Shown here one piece after another: positions 1 to 8,522 of a DNA stretch of 64,000 bases (position 1 is its first letter; each line of letters opens with the position of its first letter). Source of the DNA: Crocinitomicaceae bacterium (GTDB lineage Bacteria; Bacteroidota; Bacteroidia; Flavobacteriales_G; Salibacteraceae); the NCBI GenBank assembly GCA_002713215.1, contig PAVO01000017.1:62001-126000 (forward strand). The letters run 5' to 3'. The position numbers and the translations under genes were made by a program. Under the pieces are notes generated by a model. It was not told the origin of the DNA, ran no database searches, and saw nothing but the letters and a program-made list of their open reading frames with translations.

Positions 1-49
1 CAACTAAGTTTTGTAAGCCACTCACCAATCCGTAATAGTTCTTAGTCAT
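1..49 (-). CDS. DUF2764 family protein, N-terminal fragment (V-type ATPase operon)
   Basis: Only the first 16 codons are in the window; the rest lies beyond the left edge. The start reads MTKNYYGLVSGLQNLV, which resembles the conserved N-terminus of DUF2764 proteins. In Bacteroidota these are usually encoded directly after V-type ATPase subunit E, and here the ATG follows the subunit E stop after a few bases on the same strand. The function of DUF2764 within the V-ATPase cluster is not established. The call rests on the short motif plus synteny. Confidence 0.6.
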   Translation of the reverse strand, partial: MTKNYYGLVSGLQNLV

Positions 50-54
50 TAAGT

Positions 55-660
55 TTATCCGTGAATGATTTCATGTGTTTCTTTTCTCAAGAACTGTCCA
101 AACAGATTATTGAAATCTTCGTCTGTAAAACTGATTAAGTAGTTACCGTTTTCGGGTCCAATTTTAAATCCTTGTTTGATTGTTTTATCCTGGGTGATTA
201 GAACACCTGAGTTAAATTGTTTGCGGATATCGTTTTTAATTGACTCACCAATTTTTTCATTGTCTTTGTCGCTCAATGCAATTCGTACATTTCCATCTTC
301 TGTAATTTTAACCGATTCGATGGACTTGCTTATCAGTTTCTTCAGTGTCTCAGGATCAGAAAAAGTATTGGAGATCGGAGATTCAATAATTTTTCCATGA
401 AGCATTTCCCGAATATCCTGTCTGAGTTTTTCGGCTAGCTGCCGTGCACTTAGTTGTACCTCAGAGGTAATATTCTTTTTGAAACTATTGGCTTCTTCTT
501 CCGCATTGATAAGAATAGATTCGCGCTTTTTTTCCGCTTCACTTATTATCTTTTTAGCCTCAGCCTTGGCATTAGCTAATATAGTTTCCGATTCTTGCTG
601 TGCTTTCTCAATCCCCTCACGATAAATCTTGTCTGCGAGCTCCTGTAGTTTAGTGTTCAT
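55..660 (-). CDS. atpE: V-type ATP synthase subunit E
   Basis: Likely peripheral-stalk subunit E of a V/A-type rotary ATPase, which links the catalytic A3B3 head to the membrane sector at the cytoplasmic face. The 201-residue length is normal for the family. Residues about 5-95 are a long, charged, Ala/Glu/Lys-rich helix typical of the stalk coiled coil. The C-terminal half is a mixed alpha/beta domain ending in a short charged tail. The ATG at 660 is the only good start. The next gene on the same strand begins like DUF2764, which in Bacteroidota follows subunit E ahead of subunits A, B, D, I and K; those would lie left of the window. Whether the complex pumps H+ or Na+ cannot be judged from this subunit. 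Confidence 0.85.
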   Translation of the reverse strand: MNTKLQELADKIYREGIEKAQQESETILANAKAEAKKIISEAEKKRESILINAEEEANSFKKNITSEVQLSARQLAEKLRQDIREMLHGKIIESPISNTFSDPETLKKLISKSIESVKITEDGNVRIALSDKDNEKIGESIKNDIRKQFNSGVLITQDKTIKQGFKIGPENGNYLISFTDEDFNNLFGQFLRKETHEIIHG

Positions 661-837
661 AGGCTGAAAAATATGTGTTGCAATTTAGTCGTTAATGGTC
701 AAATAACCAATGATATTGATAGGAAAAATGGAGTGAAAATTAACAATGGGTAAGATCATTTTATAAACACCAATAATTAGAACACGAAATGGCATTTTAT
801 TCTTTAGATCTTTAAAGAATTAACCATGAAACCCCGA

Positions 838-1704
838 TCAATTTTTTTGGAAAGGGTATTTCAATTGACCAATGAAAGAAACGGGAACCTTTTCATCTTT
901 TATTCCCACTTCTTGCACTTCTTTGTTATTGGGCAAATAGTATGTACCGAAAATAAGATCCCAGACAATAAGTACCTTACCAAAGTTTTTATTCGATTCA
1001 TCAAGAACCTCGGAATGATGCCAACGATGGTGCTCAGCGGTATTAAAAAGGTAGTTTAAAATCCCAGTCCGAAAGTCGATATTGGTATGTTCCATAAAGC
1101 CGGTAATGGCCAAAATGCTAATAACCACAATACTTACTTCCATGGGTACGCCTAAAATGAAAATGGGAAGCATGTATGCAAAAGCTCCTAAAAGTGCATC
1201 CAAAAAATGAAAACGGCCTGAGTTGGCCCAATACACTCTTGGAGCTCCGTGGTGTACCGAATGTAATTTCCATAGAGTAGGTATGGTATGGCTTAAGCGA
1301 TGAACCCAGTAGTAAAAAAACTCGCATACGATCAGTACCATTGCTGCATTGAGAAGCAGATCGTTTGCAGCAAAAAAAGATTCAGAATTAAAAACCCTGG
1401 TATACTCAGTCGAAAAATATAGAATCAATACAGGGATGGATACTTCGGTTAATCGGTAAGCTAAGGGAAGGGTTACGAAGGTTTGAAGAATGTCCGCAAG
1501 GAAATCACCTTGTGTTTCTTTCCAAACCAGTCTGTATGGCATGCTATGTTCACAGAAAATGAATAGTAGCGAAAATGCTATAGATAGTATTCCTGGAATA
1601 AAGGTTAAATAAATCCGATCAACCGAGTGAATGGCTAGTACAGTTAATCCTACGGCTGTGAGAACAATAAATGGATAAAATGTATACTGAACTATCTTAT
1701 ACAT
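838..1704 (-). CDS. Sterol desaturase / fatty acid hydroxylase family membrane protein
   Basis: A 288-residue integral membrane protein of the fatty acid hydroxylase superfamily (PF04116), whose members use a non-haem di-iron centre to hydroxylate or desaturate lipids. The histidine clusters are all visible: H135 and H139 (HRLSH), H148, H151 and H152 (HSVHH), H206, and H225, H226, H229 and H230 (EHHRWHH). Hydrophobic segments lie near residues 10-55, 70-100, 115-133 and 170-205. The substrate cannot be told from sequence; carotenoids, sterol-like lipids and ether lipids are all known for relatives. It sits alone between the V-ATPase start and a DUF2059 gene, all on the minus strand, with gaps large enough for separate promoters. 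The ATG at 1704 is well placed before the first hydrophobic stretch. Confidence 0.88.
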   Translation of the reverse strand: MYKIVQYTFYPFIVLTAVGLTVLAIHSVDRIYLTFIPGILSIAFSLLFIFCEHSMPYRLVWKETQGDFLADILQTFVTLPLAYRLTEVSIPVLILYFSTEYTRVFNSESFFAANDLLLNAAMVLIVCEFFYYWVHRLSHTIPTLWKLHSVHHGAPRVYWANSGRFHFLDALLGAFAYMLPIFILGVPMEVSIVVISILAITGFMEHTNIDFRTGILNYLFNTAEHHRWHHSEVLDESNKNFGKVLIVWDLIFGTYYLPNNKEVQEVGIKDEKVPVSFIGQLKYPFQKN

Positions 1705-1763
1705 AGCATATTAGTCACTACCACTATGGTTAGTTAAAAGAAAGCAACAGAACAACGAATGTC

Positions 1764-2201
1764 CTAATCAAAGTAACCTTCTTTCCTCATTTTTTCTGCA
1801 ACCCGTCTTCCAATTTTCTCACCCCATGCTCTTCCGGCTTCCATGGAATCACTGCTGATCTTTGGATTCATTCTTACCATCTTTCTTCCCAATGAAGATT
1901 TGTAAAACTCAATTAATCCATCTACATCTTCTTCGGTATAATACTTTTCATAGATTGGAATTACCAGATCAATCAATTCATCGGCATCGATTTCAGCCAA
2001 AAAATCATCCCAAAACTTCTCAGGTACGTCAGGGTAAGCTTTTTGGAAAGAGCTGGCCATTTGAGTGGCTACCTGAATACCCAATTCAGCAGAACCGGAT
2101 AATTCCAGCATTTGCCTGATCTTTTTTTGCATGGGTGTGTCTTGTGCCTGAACCAGATGGAAGGAAGATAGTAGGATTACGATTGCTAATAAATGTTTCA
2201 T
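1764..2201 (-). CDS. DUF2059 domain-containing secreted protein
   Basis: A 145-residue protein with an N-terminal Sec signal peptide (MKHLLAIVILLSSFHLVQAQ, cleavage likely after residue 19 or 20), so periplasmic or exported. The remainder is helical. The region from about residue 70 has the DUF2059 pattern: a YxxYYTEEDVDGLIEFYKS-like stretch followed by a GRK motif. The function of DUF2059 is unknown. A TAnnTTTG box about 70 bases upstream suggests its own promoter, separate from the sulfatase gene upstream on the same strand. Confidence 0.8.
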   Translation of the reverse strand: MKHLLAIVILLSSFHLVQAQDTPMQKKIRQMLELSGSAELGIQVATQMASSFQKAYPDVPEKFWDDFLAEIDADELIDLVIPIYEKYYTEEDVDGLIEFYKSSLGRKMVRMNPKISSDSMEAGRAWGEKIGRRVAEKMRKEGYFD

Positions 2202-2270
2202 TGTTATTTGGTATTAAGTTTATGGAATAAAAAAATTAATGTTTGCTCATCCAATTGAGCGTACGCCATT

Positions 2271-2278
2271 CAAATTTA
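2271..2278 (-). promoter_or_regulatory. Putative -7 box for the DUF2059 gene
   Basis: Read on the minus strand this is TAAATTTG, a full match to the Bacteroidota -7 element TAnnTTTG. It lies about 70 bases upstream of the ATG at 2201. A TTG that could serve as a -33 element lies 16 bases further upstream (2295-2297). No start site was measured; the assignment is by pattern and position only. Confidence 0.4.
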
Positions 2279-2304
2279 GACTTTAAATTAGAACTCAATT
2301 GCAT

Positions 2305-3903
2305 TTAGATTTCGGCTTGCGCATACTTCCAGCCAAGGCTCAATTGCCTGGCCAGGTCCGAAATTATTGCGTTATTTTCTCCTATTTCTACTACATTCTC
2401 ATTTTCCTGTGGATCATTTACCATATCGTAAAGTTCAGTAGCAGCGAGTTCACCACGAATTCCCTGTTTATGGTCCCAGGTATACCATTCAATGTAATGA
2501 TGGGTTTTGGTACGAATGGAGTAGCCCATGTAACGTTTTCCGTCAGGGGTAACCTTGGGTCGGCGATGAAATTGACTAAAAGCCGCCTTTTTCCAGAGCC
2601 TTTTTGGTTCACTCATTAAGGGGACAAAACTTTTTCCCTGCATGTATGATGGTGCATCAATTTCAGCCATTTCGCATAGCGAAGGAAAGATGTCAACCAA
2701 TTCGGTAATCTCAAAAGTTTGTTCTCCGGCGTTTGGTTGCTCGGGAACATGTACCATCAGTGGCACGTGAATATCAATATCGTAATTGGTTTGTTTGCAC
2801 CAGCTGTTATGTTCACCGAGTTTCCATCCATGATCTCCCCAAACCACGATAATGGTATTGTCATATATTTTCAGGTCTTTTAGATGTTGAATCACCTGTC
2901 CAAACAGTTCGTCGACATAACTTACACTGGCATAGTAGCCCTGGTTCAGAATTTTAGCTGTGTCTTCGCTAATCGAACATTGACTCGGGTGTTTTAAGTG
3001 GGAAAAACCATCGTAACCACGAAGTTCGTAGGTAAGGTTCATGGCCATTACTGGTGAGTTCTTGGGTAGAAATCGATTTTGAGCCAGCGGCAAGCTGTCT
3101 TTGTCATACATACCCCAGTACTTTTTGGGAACCGCAAAGGGGAGATGGGGCCTAAAATAACCCAAGGCCAGAAAGAAGGGCTCTTTTTGATCGGCTAGCC
3201 GAGTGAGGGTCCGTTTTGCCAATTCAGTTTGTGCTCCATCGAAATACAGGGTATCATGTACGTCTTCCATTTCCCAGGCAGGGCCATTGTTCCAGCCATC
3301 TGCATAATAATTGGGGCGTTCAGCAATCTTTTTGTCCCTTTTTATCTTTTGGAGCCGTTGGGTTTCCTCGTTTACATAAAAAGTCTCTCCATCTCTTTTT
3401 AACCATTCGGGTCGCAGGTATTGAGCAGGCCTTAAATCAGGTTCATCCCACGAAATGGAATCGGGCATGTAGTTGTGAAATATTTTTCCAATACAAACGG
3501 TATGGTAGCCATTTTTATGAAACTGCTGGGGAATGGTTGTCACGTTGGGTTTTAATTCCCTGAATTTGTCTCCCAAATGCCATACCCGAGTGGAGTCCGG
3601 ACGTAACCCGGTCATTAAACTAGCACGGGAAGGAGCGCAAACCGCTGCCTGACAATAAGTGTTTCTAAACGTAAAACCGGATGCAGCAAAAGCATCTAAG
3701 TTTGGAGATTTGACATGTTGGTTGTCATAAGCTCCTAACATGGGTCTCAGGTCATCAATGGAGATAAAAAGTACGTTGTATTTTTTTTGCTCAACGGGTG
3801 TTGATTCTTCCTTTGGTGAATCACAGGAGATCATTGAAGATAAAACGAACAGGATAAAGGTTGGAATTACAATTTGACTGTTAACAAATCTACTTTTTAC
3901 CAT
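2305..3903 (-). CDS. Lipoprotein sulfatase (iduronate-2-sulfatase-like)
   Basis: A 532-residue type I sulfatase, expected to hydrolyse sulfate esters on carbohydrates. The metal-binding aspartates are at about residues 50-51 (SIDDLRP). The formylglycine signature is CAPSR with C89 as the modified cysteine, followed by SLMTGL. The overall order resembles iduronate-2-sulfatase-type enzymes, including WGDHGWKLGEHNSW late in the domain. The N-terminus is a lipoprotein signal with lipobox cysteine C27, so it is membrane-anchored, probably facing the periplasm or the surface. Activity would need an anaerobic or aerobic formylglycine maturase encoded elsewhere. No other polysaccharide-utilisation genes flank it, so the substrate is open. 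The ATG at 3903 fits the signal peptide. Confidence 0.9.
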   Translation of the reverse strand: MVKSRFVNSQIVIPTFILFVLSSMISCDSPKEESTPVEQKKYNVLFISIDDLRPMLGAYDNQHVKSPNLDAFAASGFTFRNTYCQAAVCAPSRASLMTGLRPDSTRVWHLGDKFRELKPNVTTIPQQFHKNGYHTVCIGKIFHNYMPDSISWDEPDLRPAQYLRPEWLKRDGETFYVNEETQRLQKIKRDKKIAERPNYYADGWNNGPAWEMEDVHDTLYFDGAQTELAKRTLTRLADQKEPFFLALGYFRPHLPFAVPKKYWGMYDKDSLPLAQNRFLPKNSPVMAMNLTYELRGYDGFSHLKHPSQCSISEDTAKILNQGYYASVSYVDELFGQVIQHLKDLKIYDNTIIVVWGDHGWKLGEHNSWCKQTNYDIDIHVPLMVHVPEQPNAGEQTFEITELVDIFPSLCEMAEIDAPSYMQGKSFVPLMSEPKRLWKKAAFSQFHRRPKVTPDGKRYMGYSIRTKTHHYIEWYTWDHKQGIRGELAATELYDMVNDPQENENVVEIGENNAIISDLARQLSLGWKYAQAEI

Positions 3904-4029
3904 ATGCTATTAAACTCTTAACTCCGATTTATAATTTAAGGAGTTGAATTTTTATCCCAATTCTCCAGAAATGATAGATAAAACTATACTTTTATTTTGG
4001 AATTGCCTTTTATCCCAATTGCTATCCCA

Positions 4030-5238
4030 GTGAAAAAGATGCTTTACATAACGACGCAGTTGCCGTGTCCACCGGTTAGTGGAGGTGTTATTAAAAGCTG
4101 GCGAATGTTGAGTCATTTTTCGGGCATTTTTGAATTGAGCCTGTTTTGTTTTTTCAAAGGAAAGGACATTAAATGGAAGGATCAGTTTGAGCGTAGAATA
4201 GAATTAAAAGAGTTCAAATACCAGGAATTTGAGATCAGGCGTTCGTACAAGGCATTAATTAATTCCTATTTCAGAAACAAGTCTTTAAACCTCTACCGCA
4301 ACTACTCGTCGGAAGCAAAAAAAACGATTAAGGAAATGTTGGTTGGAAAAGACATTTTGTTTGTCGACCACTACGAAATGTTTCAGTACGTTCCTAAAGA
4401 TTTTAAGGGTAGAGTAGTGCTGCATCAACACAATGCAGAGTTTGTTCTTTGGAACCGGTTTGCCAGTGTGGAAAAATCCATAATTAAGCGGAAGTTCCTC
4501 TTCCTGGAAAGCAAGCGAATTGAATTGGCTGAGAAAGAATATTGTAAACGGGCCGATATGGTGCTGGCTGCACCAAACGACATTGAGCAACTTATGTCAC
4601 TCGGAATTATCGATTCTAAATTTCGCGAAACCTATCATTTGGGAGAAGACGAGCTGATCCATAAAGAGATTATTCCATTTGAAAAAACTGAGAAAATAAT
4701 TTTGTTTTTGGGAACATTGAGTTGGGAGGCCAACGTTGATGGACTGGTCCACTTTATTGATGAAGTATTTCCTGAAATATTGAAGAAAGAACCGGAAACC
4801 AAACTCTATATTATTGGTAAAGATGCTGATCAGCGTATTAAATCACGCGCAGAAAATACAGATAGTATTTTATTGACCGGATTTGTTGAAAATGTGGAAC
4901 CGTTTTACAAAAAATCCAGGGTTTTTATTCTTCCGTTGCGGTTTGGGAGTGGAATAAAAGTAAAGTTCTTAAATGCCTTGTATCGTGGAATCCCAACTGT
5001 TTCTACTGCAATAGGAGCTGAAGGTATTGAGGTGGAAAACAATAAACACTACCTGGCAGCCAATACCGATAACGAATTTGCAAGTCAGGTGGTAGAACTG
5101 CTTTCGAACCAAGCCCAGTGGGAGCAGATACAAAAAAACGGTAGAGAGCTAGCCCAAGAACGCTACTTGTGGGAAAACCATCTCAAAGAAATTGAAGGAT
5201 ATTTAGGAGAGTTGCAATTAATTGCAAGTTCCCAATAG
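4030..5238 (+). CDS. Glycosyltransferase family 4 (GT-B) protein
   Basis: A cytoplasmic GT-B-fold glycosyltransferase, about 402 residues. The N-terminal half begins LYITTQLPCPPVSGG, the usual GT4 glycine-rich opening. The C-terminal half has ILFLGTLSWEANVDG followed by LRFGSGIKVKFLNALYRGIP, the nucleotide-sugar-binding Glycos_transf_1 segment with its conserved Gly-rich loop and Glu-rich tail. Donor and acceptor sugars cannot be inferred. The start is either GTG at 4030 or ATG at 4039; the TTG further upstream at 3997 lies inside a near-match to the TAnnTTTG promoter box (3993-3999, one base short) and is unlikely to be used. The gene stands alone, divergent from the sulfatase and convergent with the LamG adhesin. 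Confidence 0.85.
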   Translation: MKKMLYITTQLPCPPVSGGVIKSWRMLSHFSGIFELSLFCFFKGKDIKWKDQFERRIELKEFKYQEFEIRRSYKALINSYFRNKSLNLYRNYSSEAKKTIKEMLVGKDILFVDHYEMFQYVPKDFKGRVVLHQHNAEFVLWNRFASVEKSIIKRKFLFLESKRIELAEKEYCKRADMVLAAPNDIEQLMSLGIIDSKFRETYHLGEDELIHKEIIPFEKTEKIILFLGTLSWEANVDGLVHFIDEVFPEILKKEPETKLYIIGKDADQRIKSRAENTDSILLTGFVENVEPFYKKSRVFILPLRFGSGIKVKFLNALYRGIPTVSTAIGAEGIEVENNKHYLAANTDNEFASQVVELLSNQAQWEQIQKNGRELAQERYLWENHLKEIEGYLGELQLIASSQ

Positions 5239-5247
5239 CCTTTTTTA

Positions 5248-7740
5248 CTAGTGCTGAACTACGATTCTTTTTCTTTCCGTAACGTTATCAAGTTTAATTT
5301 CAACGATATAAACTCCGGCATCGAAACTTGAGACCGGTATTTCATCGTGATCCACAATCGTCCTTGATTCCATTAATTTACCATTTAGATCATAAATGGA
5401 TAGTGTGATTTCCTTGTCGGTTTCTACCTTTATAAAATCGCTCGCAGGATTTGGAAATAATTGAACCTGGCTATTATAACCATATAGTTTTACCCCTGTC
5501 AATTCAAAGGAGATGGTGTCGGAATTATTGGAAAGGCATCCGTTTTCTTTAACCACAACATAAAATTGTCCATTTGCACTTGGTTTAAACGATTGGGTAG
5601 AAGCAGTCTGACGATTTCCCTTGTTGTCGTACCACAAATAAGTACTTGCCGAGGTCGATTTTAAAGAATCTCCAACCTGGGTTACAACTGGACGTGTAGG
5701 GCGCGCAATAACTGTAAATGTATCAACTGCGGTGTTGGAACAGCCTGTATTTCTGTCTTCGTAGGTATAGGTTATTGGGTGTTTTCCAGGGCCTGCCGTT
5801 TTAGGGTCAAAATCAAACCCACTTACTCCATTTCCAGTGTATAGACCGCCACTTGGATTCGATCCATCCAATGATTTTTTTGCATCGTATTCACATGCCG
5901 TCTTGTTAATAAGGTTTAGTACTACATTGGGTAAACCAACTACAGTTACTTCAATGGAGTCTGAATTTTTACATCCGTTTCCATCCGTTATCTGGTACTT
6001 GATAGCATGTTTTCCGGCGCCCACTTTACTAGCGTCAAAGTTGGTTTCCATTCCACCATTTACGTAGTAAGTACCACCACTTGGGGTTCCATTGGTCAAG
6101 GCAAATGAAGCTGAGTCGGCACACATTTTTGGAATAGCACTAATTCCTACCTGAGGCCAGGGATGTACTACTTTAATTTGAGAAGCAGTATCACTACAAC
6201 CAAATTGATCGGTGAATTCGTAGGTAATGACATGACTTCCCGGGCCCGCTGTTTTTATCACAAATAGATTACCCGATATATAGGTGTTAAGGTATTTACC
6301 CCCGGCTGGCATTCCACCCTGAATGGTATCAAACTGCTGGTCAGGACAGGATGTTCCAATAGGAGATAAACTTACATTTGGTTTAGCCTGAGTACTTAAC
6401 TTAAAGGTAAAGCTGGTATCGGTGCAACTGCCTAAGCCAGCTGTTAACCAATAGGTACCGCTGGTTTTTGCTTGCAGAACATTACTTGTAGCTCCTGAAA
6501 TCAATGCGTTGTTTTTATACCATTTGTAGGTCATCCCTGTAGTACTGTGTTCCAGTTTTATGGAATCACCATCACAGATGGTTTTTCCCGTATCCTTATG
6601 AATCACTTTGTTGCTTCTGTAGATAAGATTAAATTCACTTCTGGTAGTAGAGGTTTTGCTAAGTGAACTGCTGCTTTGGGAAGCATTTACCAAAGTCCAT
6701 GAAGTCCCACTATTATCATTTCTTCTTGCCAGATCAATCATACAACTTCCCGTGCTCTTATAATGGTTGTTGTTTGCGTAGTGATAAGCAATGTTTCCAC
6801 GTGGATTGGTGCCTTCAGCGTAAAAAACTCCCCAGTACCTCGTGGTGTCGTATACAGTTACACCACTTGGAAAGGTGGTTGAGTTTGGTTTTTTATCTAC
6901 GCGATAGAGGTGAACCGATCCGGGGCCACCGATAACAGAACCCACAACCATTGAATCACCATCGGCATGAGATAGGTTTAAGTTATAAGGTACCGTATAG
7001 TCAGCAATGCTTGTGTCACCAATAGCTGCACTGGATGTTTGCCAGGCTGGTGAATTTTGGAGTGTTCCGGTATGTGATTTTGTTGAATGATCTGTTACCG
7101 AGGTGCCAGTTCCTTTATCAAACTTCCAGTAAGCTTCTAAATTGCTGTAGTTGGGATGGCTTGATTTAATGGATTGACACATCCAGCTACGAATAGTTGC
7201 CTGACTTAAGGCAGCTTTAAAAACACTCACTTCATCGATTTGTCCATCTATGGTTCTTTGTGCTGCATAATTCTGTCCAATTTGAAAGGTTGAACGAGAA
7301 CTAATGGGGCCAGACACTGAACGGGTAACGTCCTGAATACCGTTGACATATATTGTCATGGCACTGCCGTTGTATACACCTGCAATGTGATACCATACAC
7401 CTTTTTGCAATTGTTTCGATCCATCTAATTTGGTAATTCTTCCATTTACGTAAAGGACAAATTGAACTTTGTCAGCTGCTAAAGAAGCATCTCCTAGCCT
7501 CATAAACGCTTGATTGCTTCCCGTTTCAGTTCCCCACAAGGAAGTGATGTAAGGAAATGAAGTTTTAAAATTATCCACTTTTACCCATCCCTGCATGGTA
7601 AGGGCTTGCCCGCTCAAGTCTATGGTTCCACAAGAAACATAGGAAGATGTTCCATTATAATCCAACAATTTGCCCGAACCTTGCGCAGCAAGCAAGTGAC
7701 TGAAAACAATAATAATAAACGAGGTAAATAGTTTTTTCAT
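5248..7740 (-). CDS. LamG and Ig-like repeat adhesin with T9SS type A sorting domain
   Basis: An 830-residue protein secreted by the type IX system. It has a signal peptide (residues 1-19), then a LamG/concanavalin-like domain at about 22-210 that is likely to bind carbohydrate. This is followed by a linker domain, an Ig-like segment near 395-440, and three related repeats of about 75-80 residues (GG-Y...G.G.H.I.Y...D..GC) near 455-690. The C-terminal roughly 75 residues are a type A sorting domain with LFPNPASDFIKVE near its start and a KRIVV end, which directs export and surface attachment. It is probably a surface adhesin; no catalytic motif is visible. A full TAnnTTTG box lies just upstream of the ATG at 7740. 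Confidence 0.88.
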   Translation of the reverse strand: MKKLFTSFIIIVFSHLLAAQGSGKLLDYNGTSSYVSCGTIDLSGQALTMQGWVKVDNFKTSFPYITSLWGTETGSNQAFMRLGDASLAADKVQFVLYVNGRITKLDGSKQLQKGVWYHIAGVYNGSAMTIYVNGIQDVTRSVSGPISSRSTFQIGQNYAAQRTIDGQIDEVSVFKAALSQATIRSWMCQSIKSSHPNYSNLEAYWKFDKGTGTSVTDHSTKSHTGTLQNSPAWQTSSAAIGDTSIADYTVPYNLNLSHADGDSMVVGSVIGGPGSVHLYRVDKKPNSTTFPSGVTVYDTTRYWGVFYAEGTNPRGNIAYHYANNNHYKSTGSCMIDLARRNDNSGTSWTLVNASQSSSSLSKTSTTRSEFNLIYRSNKVIHKDTGKTICDGDSIKLEHSTTGMTYKWYKNNALISGATSNVLQAKTSGTYWLTAGLGSCTDTSFTFKLSTQAKPNVSLSPIGTSCPDQQFDTIQGGMPAGGKYLNTYISGNLFVIKTAGPGSHVITYEFTDQFGCSDTASQIKVVHPWPQVGISAIPKMCADSASFALTNGTPSGGTYYVNGGMETNFDASKVGAGKHAIKYQITDGNGCKNSDSIEVTVVGLPNVVLNLINKTACEYDAKKSLDGSNPSGGLYTGNGVSGFDFDPKTAGPGKHPITYTYEDRNTGCSNTAVDTFTVIARPTRPVVTQVGDSLKSTSASTYLWYDNKGNRQTASTQSFKPSANGQFYVVVKENGCLSNNSDTISFELTGVKLYGYNSQVQLFPNPASDFIKVETDKEITLSIYDLNGKLMESRTIVDHDEIPVSSFDAGVYIVEIKLDNVTERKRIVVQH

Positions 7741-7759
7741 AGGAGTAACTTTAAGGTAT

Positions 7760-7767
7760 CAAATCTA
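7760..7767 (-). promoter_or_regulatory. Putative -7 box for the LamG adhesin gene
   Basis: On the minus strand this reads TAGATTTG, a full match to TAnnTTTG, 20 bases upstream of the ATG at 7740. No convincing -33 TTTG at the usual 19-base spacing was seen. Confidence 0.45.
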
Positions 7768-7882
7768 CTTATTTATTCTATTAATTATTGATCCGTCCCG
7801 CAATGGGTAATCTTTTGCAACGGATTTTCGAGTTTTATGCGATTACAATGTTTTTTAACGGAATGGGCTTGAAAATCTATTT

Positions 7883-7890
7883 TAGTTTTG
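7883..7890 (+). promoter_or_regulatory. Putative -7 box for the Cys-pair protein gene
   Basis: Reads TAGTTTTG, a full TAnnTTTG match. The upstream TTG candidate start at 7888 lies inside this box, so the downstream TTG at 7909 is the more likely start codon. No -33 TTTG was found at 19 bases. Confidence 0.45.
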
Positions 7891-7908
7891 GCTTCACAAA
7901 AAACTAAA

Positions 7909-8505
7909 TTGGACGATAAAATAAAATTCTTTCACTGGCCACAGGAAGTAGAAATTCCAAAAGAATTTCATTCCATTGATGAAATGGGTGAGTTCACAAC
8001 CTGTTGTATGTGTGAAAAAAAAGTCAAGGAGTCAGGGGAACCCTATTTAATTGAAAGATCTTTTAAGCGAGTAAATGAATCTTACGAGAACGTTTTGTTT
8101 GAATACGCCATTTGCTTCGACTGTGCCCGAAAAATGAATGAAGCCATGAGCAAGGAATCTATGGCTAAGTTAGAAACCTACTTTAGTCAGTATTTAACCG
8201 GCGAACGGCAACGAATGAAGTTAGAAGAGTCACAAAATGATTCAATGGCCTGGTTTAATCACTGCATGGTAAAGGGAACAGCGCGGGAGGACATCTTTGA
8301 ATACAATATTTGTGGATTGTTCCGAGGAGATAAGATGCTGCTGGGTGAATTTCCTTACCTGCTTTCGCTGGAAGCTATGGAGGAAATTACAGAATTGCTT
8401 TCTGCCGAAACGAAAGATGAACTCGATGACTTTAGAAGGAATCATTTGGGCGGACCTCCAGAATTTGAAGAATTGCTAAAAGGAAGACCCGTTTTTATCT
8501 TCTAA
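7909..8505 (+). CDS. Conserved-looking protein with two CxxC zinc-binding pairs, function unknown
   Basis: About 198 residues, soluble, no signal peptide. I do not recognise the family. Two cysteine pairs, C32-x2-C35 and C69-x2-C72 (with an extra C33), are spaced like a treble-clef or zinc-ribbon knuckle and probably bind zinc. The rest is acidic and helical, with a Met-rich amphipathic stretch near 85-110 and a proline/glycine-rich C-terminus ending GRPVFIF. The start is uncertain: there is no ATG before residue 26, and the two upstream candidates are TTG codons at 7888 and 7909. The first overlaps a promoter-like TAGTTTTG box, so 7909 is preferred. The gene is followed 17 bases later by the PqqB-like hydrolase and may be co-transcribed with it. 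Confidence 0.7.
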   Translation: MDDKIKFFHWPQEVEIPKEFHSIDEMGEFTTCCMCEKKVKESGEPYLIERSFKRVNESYENVLFEYAICFDCARKMNEAMSKESMAKLETYFSQYLTGERQRMKLEESQNDSMAWFNHCMVKGTAREDIFEYNICGLFRGDKMLLGEFPYLLSLEAMEEITELLSAETKDELDDFRRNHLGGPPEFEELLKGRPVFIF

Positions 8506-8522
8506 TATAATTTGACTGGATT

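Noticed and set aside
8242-8445. Minus-strand frame inside the CxxC protein gene
   Set aside because: Antisense shadow of a well-supported gene with no signal, motif or ribosome site.
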